64,000 bases of DNA. Origin: Rhodobacteraceae bacterium HTCC2083 (lineage in GTDB: Bacteria > Pseudomonadota > Alphaproteobacteria > Rhodobacterales > Rhodobacteraceae). Under the pieces are notes generated by a model. It saw only the letters and a list, made by a program, of their open reading frames with translations. It was not told the DNA's origin and did no database searches. Below are positions 16,905 to 25,824 of the stretch, one piece after another. The stretch covers positions 376,017-440,016 of the forward strand of contig DS995276.1 of the NCBI GenBank assembly GCA_000156115.1. The letters run 5' to 3'. Positions within the stretch are counted from its first letter, which is position 1; each line of letters starts with the position of its first letter. The position numbers and the translations under genes were made by a program.

Positions 16905-16920
16905 TGCAAATGCAGTGCCA
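16905..16920 (-). promoter_or_regulatory. sigma-54 promoter for the fliK-flhB operon
   Basis: On the minus strand TGGCACTGCATTTGCA is a full -24/-12 match. It lies 34 bp upstream of the fliK ATG at 16870, inside the 85-bp gap between fliJ and fliK. Confidence 0.92.
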
Positions 16921-16955
16921 AGTTTATGATCACCCTGTCATTTGTCAAAATTTTA

Positions 16956-17378
16956 TCAACTGCTTGGAAGTCTCTGATAATTAGCCTGCTCTAGGTCGAC
17001 CTTGATTTCAAGCTCTTCCCGCATCGCTTTCAGAGCATCTTGCGCCTTGCCTGCGACCACTTTCTGTTTGTGGCTCATTTGGACAATGAGCGCAGAAATG
17101 TTGCTCATCTCAACACGCAAGAAGTCCAGCTTGTTTTGCAAGGTTTGTGCTTCTTCAATCAAACGAAGTTCATACCATCGGTTGGTTTGCAGCTTTTGCG
17201 CATGCTGCACCTTTTGCAGGCTCGCGTCCTCTCGCAATTGTTTGATGCGCTCTAGCAGCGCTACCAACTCAGCGATTTCACTTCTGAGGGCATTCTGCCG
17301 TTGAATGAATTGCGGCAAGCGTGCTTGCTCCTTGAGCGCCATGTTGTTCAACAACCGCGCACGTCTTGCGGAGCTCAT
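16956..17378 (-). CDS. fliJ: flagellar export chaperone-like protein FliJ
   Basis: The 140-residue, almost wholly helical product is rich in Leu, Gln, Arg and Lys, with heptads through its length. This is the coiled-coil pattern of FliJ, which inserts into the FliI ATPase ring. Sequence conservation of FliJ is low, so the call rests mostly on position: its ATG overlaps the fliI stop by 4 bp, and it ends the fliE-J operon. Confidence 0.82.
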   Translation of the reverse strand: MSSARRARLLNNMALKEQARLPQFIQRQNALRSEIAELVALLERIKQLREDASLQKVQHAQKLQTNRWYELRLIEEAQTLQNKLDFLRVEMSNISALIVQMSHKQKVVAGKAQDALKAMREELEIKVDLEQANYQRLPSS

Positions 17379-18700
17379 CTGCCTCCAACTACCGAATTAA
17401 GGGTTCTTGCGCTCTCGCCAAGCTCTGCTCTTTGCTTTGGGGTTTGTCCAATGAACGAAACAAGCTTCGGCCAAAGCGCGACAGCCTCATCAAGATCCGC
17501 ATCCTGCCCCGAGACATAACCCCCCATCAACATCAAGTCCCTATTCTCATTATAAAGCGCAACCATCCGTTTGAATTTGCGCGCAGAGGCTTGTTGTTCA
17601 GGCGTTACAATATCATTCATCACACGGCTGATTGAGGCTGGTATATCAATTGCCGGATAAATCCCCATTTCAGCGATCGAGCGACTTAATACAATGTGGC
17701 CATCCAAAATGGCGCGGGCGGTATCGACAACAGGATCATTGCCATCGTCCCCATCCGCAAGAACCGTATAGATCCCAGTGATTGAGCCAGAGTTTTCGCC
17801 AACGCCCATCCCCGCTCTTTCGATCAATGTCGGGATCATCGAAACAACAGACGCCGGATACCCTTTAGAGGTTGGCAACTCGCCAAGAGCTAGACCAATC
17901 TCGCGCTGCGCATGCGCCACACGTGTCAAGGAATCCATAATCAAAAGAACATTTTTGCCTTGATCGCGAAAGTGCTCGGCCAATGCAGTGGCACGGCGTG
18001 CCGCACGAATGCGCAACAAAGGCGAACGATCTGCTGGCACCGCTACAATACTGATCCGATCGCGCGCTTCCTCGGTCATGATTTCGCGCACAGCTTCGCC
18101 TACTTCCCGCGCGCGCTCACCAATAAGCCCCATCACAATGACATCCGCCGAAGTATATTGCGCCATCATTCCCAGAAGCACTGACTTACCAACACCTGAA
18201 CCCGCAATAATGCCAATGCGCTGCCCACTTCCAATCGTCAGAAGGCCATTCACCGCACGCACCCCAACATCAAGTGCGCCGGGAATGAGTTTGCGCGCCA
18301 GAGGGTTAAGGAAGGTTCCGTTTAAAGGAACACTGTCGTTTCCTACGGGCGCGGGTGCCTCATCCAAAGGATCGCCCAACGCATCAACGACACGTCCTAG
18401 ATATGCGTCTCCAACGTCAACAAAAACGCCTTCGTCCACAAGCGAAACTTGCGCCCCAGCTTGCACGGCAGCACCTGATTCATAAAGCACCAACTTGTTG
18501 AGCCCATCGCTGTACCCAATTACTTCACCAAGAACGACCGTTCCAGTTGCCGTTTTCACTGAACACACAGACCCGACCGAAACTGGAAAGCCATCGCATT
18601 CCAACAACAACCCATCGTAGCGCGATACGCGTCCAGTGAGCGTCGACTTGGTCGTCGCGTTTTGAATAGGTCGCGAAATTTGCTTCGTGAGGTCTATCAT
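17375..18700 (-). CDS. fliI: flagellum-specific ATPase FliI
   Basis: FliI is the F1-beta-like ATPase energising flagellar export. The 441-residue product shows a Walker A motif GSGVGKS near residue 166 and a Walker B motif NVLLIMDSLTR near residue 250. It also has the type III ATPase stretches GRVVDALGDPLDE and LGELPTSKGYPASV. It overlaps fliH and fliJ by 4 bp on each side. Confidence 0.97.
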   Translation of the reverse strand: MIDLTKQISRPIQNATTKSTLTGRVSRYDGLLLECDGFPVSVGSVCSVKTATGTVVLGEVIGYSDGLNKLVLYESGAAVQAGAQVSLVDEGVFVDVGDAYLGRVVDALGDPLDEAPAPVGNDSVPLNGTFLNPLARKLIPGALDVGVRAVNGLLTIGSGQRIGIIAGSGVGKSVLLGMMAQYTSADVIVMGLIGERAREVGEAVREIMTEEARDRISIVAVPADRSPLLRIRAARRATALAEHFRDQGKNVLLIMDSLTRVAHAQREIGLALGELPTSKGYPASVVSMIPTLIERAGMGVGENSGSITGIYTVLADGDDGNDPVVDTARAILDGHIVLSRSIAEMGIYPAIDIPASISRVMNDIVTPEQQASARKFKRMVALYNENRDLMLMGGYVSGQDADLDEAVALWPKLVSFIGQTPKQRAELGESARTLNSVVGGR

Positions 18701-19626
18701 TCCTCCACCTGATCATTCTCTGGCTGATCTTCTGGCTCTAAAGGCGCGACGTGATTTACCTCCAAAATATCACAAATTTCCGCGCCTCCAACGCGAAGGC
18801 GCGCGTCTCCACGGCTAAGAGCGGGGTCACTGCGCAACTCAATGCGCGGCTGGGTTTCGGTGTCATCAAGGCCCAGTTGCACCAATCCAAGATCCTCAGG
18901 CGCGACGAATAGGGTACGATCCGCTGACAAATGCGCCAATCGATCCAGCAATCGGTCAATGCGGTTCATCAACAACTCGGGCATATCCTCGAGCGCAAAT
19001 CCGATACGCTCAGACGCCAATTCAAACACGGCTGCATTGATATTTTGGGACAATGCCTCTGTGTCCAATAGATCGGGTGCGCTTAGACTCGCGACTATTT
19101 GCTCCAACGCCGCGAACTGTGCTGTCAGTTCTGCTTCCCTTTGATTTTCCGTCATCGCTTTGCCCGCAGAAAACCCCTCTGCATAAGCATCATCTTGCAA
19201 GACCTGTAACTTTTCCTTTTCCAACTCAGCAAGAAGCGCTTGAGCTTGAGCGGATACATCCGGCGGTTCTTCTGTAGCAGGCCGAATAGGCTGCGTTGGC
19301 GCTTCATCCGCCACGACCCTCGCAGCTGCGCCTCCTAGCGTTTGGATTTCGGATGCAAAATCAGCCTCGATTGCGTTCTCGACAGTATCTGTGTCGATGG
19401 CATCAGAAACGTCTTCCAAAACAGGCTCTACAACAGGATCGGGAATGACGACTTTAACTGCCATCTCCTGCCAATTCAGCGCTTTGAACACTGGCTTTGC
19501 AGCTCCAGGCGCTTTGCTATCGCGCGCAAACTCTGAGCCACGCATACCTGAAAGCACAGTTTGGAGATCCGTTGGAATATAGTCAACTTGCTCCGATTCA
19601 CGATGTATTGATGATGAAGCGCTCAT
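18697..19626 (-). CDS. fliH: flagellar assembly protein FliH
   Basis: FliH is the negative regulator and stator of the FliI ATPase. The 309-residue product has an acidic, variable first half, then a helical segment (KEKLQVLQDDAYAEGFSAGK) and a C-terminal domain with DRTLFVAPEDLGLVQLGL and SRGDARLRVGGAEI, as in FliH. The family is poorly conserved, and position between fliG and fliI makes the call secure. It is longer than E. coli FliH (228 aa) because of the N-terminal extension. Confidence 0.88.
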   Translation of the reverse strand: MSASSSIHRESEQVDYIPTDLQTVLSGMRGSEFARDSKAPGAAKPVFKALNWQEMAVKVVIPDPVVEPVLEDVSDAIDTDTVENAIEADFASEIQTLGGAAARVVADEAPTQPIRPATEEPPDVSAQAQALLAELEKEKLQVLQDDAYAEGFSAGKAMTENQREAELTAQFAALEQIVASLSAPDLLDTEALSQNINAAVFELASERIGFALEDMPELLMNRIDRLLDRLAHLSADRTLFVAPEDLGLVQLGLDDTETQPRIELRSDPALSRGDARLRVGGAEICDILEVNHVAPLEPEDQPENDQVEE

Positions 19627-19628
19627 AG

Positions 19629-20687
19629 TTAAACCATTTCATCCCCACCACGACCTGCAAGCACGATTGTCCCTTCGTCAGACATCTTGCGCGCAACTTC
19701 GATGATGCGCTTCTGCGAGGCTTGCACTTCGGTCAAACGCACAGGTCCAAGAACTTCCATTTCGTCCCGAACATTGGCGGCAGCGCGCGTAGACATACAT
19801 CCAAACAACTTGTCTTGAAGTTCGTCTGCGGCACCTTTGAGCGCCATAATGAGATCATCGGCTTCGACTTCACGCAACAATGTCTGCAAGGACCGATCAT
19901 CGGACAGACCAAGATTGTCGAAGGTAAACATATTGTCTTCGATCAATTGCATTAGGTCTTTGTCGTAATCTTCGATCGCTCCAAGAATACGTTTTTCCAT
20001 CGTTGCTTTGGTGAAGTTCATGATCTTCGCCGCCGCCTTTACGCCACCAACTTTTGTAGAACGTAGGCTTGTGTTGGCTTTGAACTTCATCTGGATAACA
20101 CTTTCCAACTCACGAAGCGCTTCTGGATCGACCATTTCTAAAGTTGCAATGCGTTGCACAATATCGGGCTGGATTTCACGTGGCAAAAGATTCAAAACAT
20201 CAGACGCAAGGCTGTAGTCCAAGTAAGAGATGATCAAAGCGATGATTTGCGAATGTTCATCTTGCAGAAGTTCGGCAATTGAACGCGCGTCCATCCAATC
20301 CAAGATCTCGATAGGTCGTTCACTGCTTGCAGGCGTAATACGACTCAAAACAGATTGTGCTTTGTCTTCTCCAAGAGCGCGGTTCAAAACATTGCGAATG
20401 TGGTTTCCCGCACCAAGCCCCAAACTGGTTTGCCCCTTGATGATCATCAAGAACTCATCCAGCACAGCATTCACAGTTTTCTGGTCCGTATTGCGAACGG
20501 AATACATCGCCGCGCCCAAGTGTTGTACTTCGCGTGGACCGAGATTCTTCAAAATCTCTGCTGCTTCTTCTTCACCAAGAAGCATCATCAAGATCGCAGA
20601 TTTTTGTGTTCCGCTTAAGCCCTTGACAATCTCTGCAGACGTCAAATCTAAGTTTAGTGAGCCATCCATGAACTCAGCCTCCTGCAT
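19629..20687 (-). CDS. fliG: flagellar motor switch protein FliG
   Basis: FliG forms the upper C-ring, binding FliF through its N-domain and MotA through its C-domain. The 352-residue product carries KSAILMMLLGEEEAAEILKNL near residue 30 and EHSQIIALIISYLD, typical of the middle region. The charged torque-generating region FTFDNLGLSDDRSLQTLLREV lies near residue 260. The gene starts 12 bp after fliF and ends 2 bp before fliH. Confidence 0.97.
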   Translation of the reverse strand: MQEAEFMDGSLNLDLTSAEIVKGLSGTQKSAILMMLLGEEEAAEILKNLGPREVQHLGAAMYSVRNTDQKTVNAVLDEFLMIIKGQTSLGLGAGNHIRNVLNRALGEDKAQSVLSRITPASSERPIEILDWMDARSIAELLQDEHSQIIALIISYLDYSLASDVLNLLPREIQPDIVQRIATLEMVDPEALRELESVIQMKFKANTSLRSTKVGGVKAAAKIMNFTKATMEKRILGAIEDYDKDLMQLIEDNMFTFDNLGLSDDRSLQTLLREVEADDLIMALKGAADELQDKLFGCMSTRAAANVRDEMEVLGPVRLTEVQASQKRIIEVARKMSDEGTIVLAGRGGDEMV

Positions 20688-20699
20688 TTAGGATCAGCT

Positions 20700-22475
20700 T
20701 TACTGATCCATATCGTTTTCCATCATACCTTTGAACACGTTTGAAACGCGTCCTGCGTCATCGTCAACCATCATCCGGATGAGCGCAATTTTATCGTCAT
20801 AACTATTCGCCGTATCCAACATCTCGGCAGAGATTATACCGCGTTTCGATTTTAGCTTGGCCTTAATATATTCGAGCGACTGTCCAGCTTCCATTTCAAT
20901 GGCATCCATATCGATAATGTCATCGTCATCTGACATCAGAATTTTTCCTGCGGCACCCTCACTTGGCGTCGCGAAGAGCTGTGTCAAAAGTGGTTTCACA
21001 ATCCCAAGCGTCACAATCGCTAGCACAGCTAGTATGAGCATATTTCGTGCCATTTCGCGCACCCACTCATCTTCATGCCACTGCGCAGGCTCTCTGTTGG
21101 ACATTGAAGCGAGAATAGATTCCGAGGAGATATAGGGCATGCTAGAAACCGTAAGCGTATCACCCCGACGGGCGTTAATGCCAACTGTACTTGCAACAAG
21201 CGCTTTTATCTCTTCAATTTTCTCTGGATCAATTCCGATTTGCATCAGCGGTGCTTCACCACCTTCAACACTTTCTCCAATCGGAGACAATTCGCGCAAC
21301 AAGACCGCGACATGAACACCTGTGAGCAAAGCCATTGGACTGCTTTCAGAAGACACTTTCCGGCTTACTTCATAATTGCGCAGGTTGTTTGACGAACGCA
21401 TCTTTGCACTCGAAGACTCTTCCGCTTGTGCATCACCCTCTTCGCCATTGCTCTCAACACGTCGCTCAAAGCTAGGCATTTGCGGTGGCGTATTTGTAAA
21501 CGCACCTGGAACACCACGGCTTGGCGCGGAAATCTCTTCTTCCAAAGCAGATTGCTCGCTCAGCAAAGCAGACTGATCTGGAACAACCATATCTTGCGTC
21601 ACTTCACGGCGGGTAAAATCGATGTCCAAGCTCACTTGTGCAGAGACATTTCCCGGGCCGACAACGGGTGTCAACAAGCTCTCGATGCGGCGACGATAGA
21701 TGTCCTCCAATTTCAACTGATAATCCAACTGTCGATCTGCTAACGTCGTTGCCGGGTCATCCACAGAGTCAGATAACAGACGGCCGTTCTGATCAATCAC
21801 CGTGACCGCACTTTTGGGAAGGTTTGCCACCGACGACGACACCAGATGAACGATCGCCTGTACTTGCTGAGAACTAAGTGCGCGACCTAGTTTTAGTTGA
21901 ACGAAGACCGATGCGGTTGGATTTTGAGCGTTACGCGCAAACGCGGAGCGTTCTGGAATGGCCAAATGCACTCGCGAACCTGCAACAACATCAATGTTGT
22001 CGATGGAAAGAGACAGCTCAAGCTCTTGGCTTTGCTTCAAGCGCATTCTTTCGACAGAACGCGATGTCCCCATCGGCATATCCGATAACACGCTATATCC
22101 ATCTGGCATCGATGTCGGAAGACCTTGGGACGCAAGCGACAAACGCGAATTATGATAATCTCCCACTGGGACGGTCATTTCACCTGTAATAGGGTCAATC
22201 TGCACATCAGTGCCATTTGCACGAAGCGCTTCCATAACTGCAGGTTTTTCAGATTCAGGCAAAGACGCAAACAAAGTCGTGCGATCTGGCACCTGTAATG
22301 TCACGTAAAAGAACAAGCCAATCGCGACAAGGAAAACGGCAGCAACAACCGGGAACGCGCGTTGGATCGCAGGTTGGCGATAAAAGCTGCGCAAATCCTC
22401 CACGCCTTGCGATATCCGTGCCATCAAGCCTGTTCGCACCGGAACCATAGAGGCATTCGTTGTGCTATCGCTCAT
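20700..22475 (-). CDS. fliF: flagellar MS-ring protein FliF
   Basis: The 591-residue protein builds the MS ring, the base for assembly. It has a first membrane helix (FPVVAAVFLVAIGLFFYVTL, about residues 41-62) and the YscJ/FliF periplasmic domain (RLSLASQGLP, VHLAIPERSAF). A variable acidic region precedes a second membrane helix (MLILAVLAIVTLGIVKPLL, about residue 480). The C-terminal tail ends in a FliG-binding stretch (KIALIRMMVDDDAGRVSNVFKG). GGAGG sits in front of the ATG. Confidence 0.97.
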   Translation of the reverse strand: MSDSTTNASMVPVRTGLMARISQGVEDLRSFYRQPAIQRAFPVVAAVFLVAIGLFFYVTLQVPDRTTLFASLPESEKPAVMEALRANGTDVQIDPITGEMTVPVGDYHNSRLSLASQGLPTSMPDGYSVLSDMPMGTSRSVERMRLKQSQELELSLSIDNIDVVAGSRVHLAIPERSAFARNAQNPTASVFVQLKLGRALSSQQVQAIVHLVSSSVANLPKSAVTVIDQNGRLLSDSVDDPATTLADRQLDYQLKLEDIYRRRIESLLTPVVGPGNVSAQVSLDIDFTRREVTQDMVVPDQSALLSEQSALEEEISAPSRGVPGAFTNTPPQMPSFERRVESNGEEGDAQAEESSSAKMRSSNNLRNYEVSRKVSSESSPMALLTGVHVAVLLRELSPIGESVEGGEAPLMQIGIDPEKIEEIKALVASTVGINARRGDTLTVSSMPYISSESILASMSNREPAQWHEDEWVREMARNMLILAVLAIVTLGIVKPLLTQLFATPSEGAAGKILMSDDDDIIDMDAIEMEAGQSLEYIKAKLKSKRGIISAEMLDTANSYDDKIALIRMMVDDDAGRVSNVFKGMMENDMDQ

Positions 22476-22511
22476 TATCGAGTCCTCCTTAATAGAGAAA
22501 AAGTTCGGTCG

Positions 22512-22850
22512 TTAAACCGGCATATTTATGATGTCTTTGTATGCGCTCAGCGCTTTATTCCGCACGTTCAGCGTGAGCTGAAAGCCAAGTGATGAAACCT
22601 GCTGACCCACCATCACTTTGGTCAAATCAGTTTCTTTGCCTGTTTCGAAGTCTTGGACCAACTGAGCTGCATCGGCCTGTGCATTCGCAACTGAATCGAG
22701 TGAATCTTTCAAGCGATCCGTGAAGCTAGGTTCATCCGGACGCATCTCAATTCCAGAACCGGATGCTCGCTGATTCATATCTCGCGCACGGTTCAGTGCA
22801 TCGCTTGCAGTAAGTGAATTAATAGATCCAACTGAAAAAACGCTGCTCAT
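22512..22850 (-). CDS. fliE: flagellar hook-basal body complex protein FliE
   Basis: FliE connects the MS ring with the rod. The 112-residue product has the usual length and the C-terminal signature EVTQLVQDF-like AAQLVQDFETGKETDLTKVM followed by FQLTLNVRNKALSAYKDIINMPV, which matches the FliE family end. It is 12 bp downstream of fleT and 36 bp upstream of fliF, so it belongs to the fleT-fliEFGHIJ operon. Confidence 0.95.
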   Translation of the reverse strand: MSSVFSVGSINSLTASDALNRARDMNQRASGSGIEMRPDEPSFTDRLKDSLDSVANAQADAAQLVQDFETGKETDLTKVMVGQQVSSLGFQLTLNVRNKALSAYKDIINMPV

Positions 22851-22862
22851 TTGCTTGTTCCC

Positions 22863-24029
22863 TTAGAGTCCAAGACGCTGTTCAGCGACAGGGTCGCCTG
22901 CGGCAGTAGCAAACGTCGTAATGTTAGAGAATTGATCAATCATAATCGCATCCGCAGTGATGCAAGGCCCAGCCTTCAACACCAGCGCGCGCTGAATAAT
23001 GTTTTCAAGTTCACGAATATTGCCGGGCCAGTCATACGCTTCCAAAGCGGCAATTGCGCTGGGTGCCAGATAGGCGATCTCGCTTACATCGCGCGCATAA
23101 CGCACAAGAAACTCGATCGCTATCGGCAGAATATCCTGAGGGCGCTGCGAAAGTGGCATCGTTGCGACAGGGAAAACATTCAAGCGGTAGAACAGATCTT
23201 CCCGAAAACGACCCGCAACACATTCAGCCTGCATGTTTCGATTAGACGTTGCCAGAATACGAATGTCGACTTCGATCTGACGATTGCCACCAACAGGTGT
23301 AATTGCCAGCTCCTGAATAGCGCGCAGTAGCTTGGCTTGAAGGGTCATCGACATCTCGGAGATTTCATCCAGAAGCAACGTTCCACCTTCCGCCGCGCGG
23401 ATCAGGCCAACATTGGTCGTGGAGGCACCCGTGAAGGCCCCTTTCTCATGACCAAATAACATCGCTTCCAGCATATTCTCAGGAATTGCGGCGCAGTTAA
23501 TTGCGACAAACTCACCGTCTGAACGGCGTGATCTTTGATGGATATACTTCGCCATCACCTCTTTGCCGCTCCCTGTAGGACCGTTGATGAACACACTCAC
23601 ATCCGCTTCAGCGACACGCTCGGACATTTTGAACAAATCTTTAACGTTTTGATCACGCACAATCGCGCGTCTTGTTCCATGCAACAAAGCGCACAACAAC
23701 AAGATCGCGTATTCACAATCCAACTGCTGGCCAAGCGCAATACATGCGATCTTGCCATTCAGCTCCGTTGTGACCGAATACTCTGGCGCCTGCTCGTCTA
23801 CGATTAGAACAGTACGTGCTCCATATTGGCGCGCCACTTCAATCACACCGCTTTGACCACCAAGTTCGCTCGCGCGCACATGCGACATAACAAAAAAGTC
23901 TGTACCTGCTCGCTTCTGTGAGGATTCAAAATACTCTACCTCGGTCACAGCCACGATGTGATCCAGTAGCATATCTTGTATAGCTTGCGCCACGTCAAAA
24001 CTTTTTTTGTCTATAACAACTCGTTGCAT
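22863..24029 (-). CDS. fleT: sigma-54 activator without DNA-binding domain (FleT type)
   Basis: The ATG at 24029 follows GGGAGAT; the longer frame would run over the sigma-54 promoter. The 388-residue product has an N-terminal domain of about 115 residues without receiver signature residues. A complete AAA+ domain follows: GPTGSGKE Walker A, the GAFTGA sigma-54 contact loop, GGTLLLDEI Walker B and RFREDLFYRLNVF. The protein ends shortly after the AAA+ domain (AEQRLGL) with no Fis-type helix-turn-helix. This matches FleT of Rhodobacter sphaeroides, which works with FleQ. It is the first gene of the fliEFGHIJ operon. Confidence 0.88.
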   Translation of the reverse strand: MQRVVIDKKSFDVAQAIQDMLLDHIVAVTEVEYFESSQKRAGTDFFVMSHVRASELGGQSGVIEVARQYGARTVLIVDEQAPEYSVTTELNGKIACIALGQQLDCEYAILLLCALLHGTRRAIVRDQNVKDLFKMSERVAEADVSVFINGPTGSGKEVMAKYIHQRSRRSDGEFVAINCAAIPENMLEAMLFGHEKGAFTGASTTNVGLIRAAEGGTLLLDEISEMSMTLQAKLLRAIQELAITPVGGNRQIEVDIRILATSNRNMQAECVAGRFREDLFYRLNVFPVATMPLSQRPQDILPIAIEFLVRYARDVSEIAYLAPSAIAALEAYDWPGNIRELENIIQRALVLKAGPCITADAIMIDQFSNITTFATAAGDPVAEQRLGL

Positions 24030-24054
24030 TTTATATCTCCCGTTGGCGCTAACA

Positions 24055-24070
24055 AGCAAAAGACGTGCCA
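24055..24070 (-). promoter_or_regulatory. sigma-54 promoter for fleT-fliEFGHIJ
   Basis: On the minus strand TGGCACGTCTTTTGCT matches TGGCAC-N5-TTGC. It lies 25 bp upstream of the fleT start at 24029, in the divergent region with fleQ. FleQ acting alone here would set up the fleT step of the cascade (inference from the Rhodobacter scheme). Confidence 0.9.
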
Positions 24071-24207
24071 AGTCAAAATTTCCGCACACATGCCCAAGGG
24101 TGAGCTATCCTTTGGGTTAAAAAATTATACTTAAGAATTTTTTATATATCTAAAGACAAGCCAACATATTTGTAAAAACTGGATAATAGTATGTGCAATC
24201 CAAGAAA

Positions 24208-24223
24208 TGAGGTACGCACCTCA
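24208..24223. promoter_or_regulatory. 16-bp inverted repeat upstream of fleQ (possible operator)
   Basis: TGAGGT-ACGC-ACCTCA is a perfect 6-bp inverted repeat with a 4-bp centre. It ends 20 bp before the first possible fleQ start. It fits a small dimer-type operator or a leader hairpin. The binding protein cannot be told from the sequence. Confidence 0.4.
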
Positions 24224-24243
24224 ATTAGCGTTAAAAAGTCTGT

Positions 24244-25362
24244 ATGGAGTTGGAATACAAAATGAACGCCGTTTTCAAAAATATAAAATTCATTAACCCA
24301 ATAGTCGGAAGCTCTCCCGCAATCAAACAAATGCAAAGTGATCTGCTTGATTGCGCACCTTATAATGTGAATGTTTTAGCAACTGGCCCCACAGGAGCCG
24401 GCAAAGAGTTAGTCGCACAGGTTATTCACTTAGCCTCTGGCCGTAAGGGTCCACTTGTTTCTGTAAATTGTGCCGCGATCCCAAAAGACCTGCTTGAAGC
24501 AGAACTGTTCGGGCACGAAAAAGGAGCATTCACTGACGCGATTTCACGTCGCGTTGGTCGGATTGAGCAAGCTGAGGGCGGCACACTCTTTTTGGATGAG
24601 ATCGGCGATATGCCTCTTGATCTCCAAGCCAAGCTTTTGCGCATTATTGAAGCCCGTGTCGTGACACGCGTTGGCTCTAACACAGAAACGCCAGTAGATT
24701 TCAGACTTGTTTGTGCGACGCACCAAGATCTGGAAGCGAAAGTCGCACTGGGACAGTTTCGCGAAGACTTGATGTACCGTCTATCGGTTTTCGTTGTTCG
24801 CGTGCCGTCTTTGAAAGAAAGGCTGCAAGATATTCCCGAACTTGTGGAAAAGATTTCACAACAGATGGAGACTGGCGATACGGGTTTGGTTCCTCCTCGT
24901 TTTGAGCTTTGCGCGCAGGCAGAACTCATGCGCTATGACTGGCCTGGGAATGTACGCGAATTGAAGAACTTTCTACAACGCGCTGCGGTTTTGTCGCGTG
25001 GTGAACCGGTCGAACATTTAGATATTCGCAGATTGTTGAATGGCAAGATCAAAGTCGCTGAAGAGCAAGAAACGCTTTGGGACGCAATTGAGGCTCTGCC
25101 AAAACATGAAGACAGTTTAAATCCAGAAACGCCAGATTATGAAGCAACTGGGTTGTCGCTTTCGCACGAACGTATTCGTGAAACTCTTGGGGCTGGTCAG
25201 ATTTTTTCTTTGAAAGAGCATCTAGAGAAACACGAAAGCGATATCGTGAAAATTGCGCTTGAAATGTGCGGTGGAAATACGGCTGAGGCCGCAAAATTGA
25301 TGGCGCTGAAGCGCACCACGCTCATTGCTAAAATTCACAAATATAACCTTGTCGATCTTTAA
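24244..25362 (+). CDS. fleQ: sigma-54 activator FleQ type, no receiver domain, with Fis HTH
   Basis: This 372-residue protein begins almost directly with the AAA+ domain: FINPIVGSSPAIKQMQ, Walker A GPTGAGKE, Walker B GGTLFLDEIGDM and QFREDLMYRLSVF. The C-terminal Fis-like helix-turn-helix reads MCGGNTAEAAKLMALKRTTL near residue 340. It lacks the N-terminal receiver domain of Pseudomonas FleQ. The sigma-54 contact loop reads GAFTDA instead of GAFTGA. Two starts are possible (24244 and 24262). It is transcribed away from fleT; no sigma-54 promoter is seen in front, so a housekeeping promoter is likely. Confidence 0.87.
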   Translation: MELEYKMNAVFKNIKFINPIVGSSPAIKQMQSDLLDCAPYNVNVLATGPTGAGKELVAQVIHLASGRKGPLVSVNCAAIPKDLLEAELFGHEKGAFTDAISRRVGRIEQAEGGTLFLDEIGDMPLDLQAKLLRIIEARVVTRVGSNTETPVDFRLVCATHQDLEAKVALGQFREDLMYRLSVFVVRVPSLKERLQDIPELVEKISQQMETGDTGLVPPRFELCAQAELMRYDWPGNVRELKNFLQRAAVLSRGEPVEHLDIRRLLNGKIKVAEEQETLWDAIEALPKHEDSLNPETPDYEATGLSLSHERIRETLGAGQIFSLKEHLEKHESDIVKIALEMCGGNTAEAAKLMALKRTTLIAKIHKYNLVDL

Positions 25363-25384
25363 ACGCTGAGCGCAATGCTTTGGG

Positions 25385-25783
25385 TCATTGAACTGGGATG
25401 TTCCAGGAAACGTCCGCGATCGCATAGGTGCTGTTGTTATCGGGAATGAGATATCCATCCGATGAAATCTTCATGTGTTCGTGCAAAGCCAACATAACAG
25501 AAGCAGGACGCGGCGACGGACCACTCAATAGGCCCAAGAGCACATCAAATCGTGCAATTTCAATGGCCATAGTCCCCTGCATGACAGGACGATTGTCTTC
25601 GACAACAAGCTGACCAATATTGCCGAACTGGGGATGATCCAAAGTCGCGATTGTCAGTATGACGTTTCCTTTAGACACGTTTTTCAATGAGCCCTTCAGT
25701 ACAATATTAGGAAGTGCGCTATGACCAATGATCGCAACATCCACAGACTGAATCGAAACATGAACCGAATTTATGTGTTCCAA
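25385..25783 (-). CDS. hypothetical protein downstream of fliA
   Basis: The frame has no ATG near its 5' end; TTG at 25783 with AAAGG upstream is the likely start, giving 132 residues. The protein is soluble and rich in beta-type hydrophobic stretches (SVHVSIQSVDVAIIGHSALPNIVLKG in part), without membrane helix or signal peptide. I do not recognise it. It lies 41 bp after fliA on the same strand and is convergent with fleQ, so it is probably cotranscribed with flhG-fliA. Confidence 0.55.
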   Translation of the reverse strand: MEHINSVHVSIQSVDVAIIGHSALPNIVLKGSLKNVSKGNVILTIATLDHPQFGNIGQLVVEDNRPVMQGTMAIEIARFDVLLGLLSGPSPRPASVMLALHEHMKISSDGYLIPDNNSTYAIADVSWNIPVQ

Positions 25784-25824
25784 CAGGCTAGCCTTTCACC
25801 CGTTGCGCGACATGCCCACCCAAA

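Noticed and set aside
24116-24140. Possible CtrA site (TTAA...TTAA) upstream of fleT
   Set aside because: The two TTAA halves are ten bases apart rather than the seven required for CtrA, in a generally AT-rich stretch.
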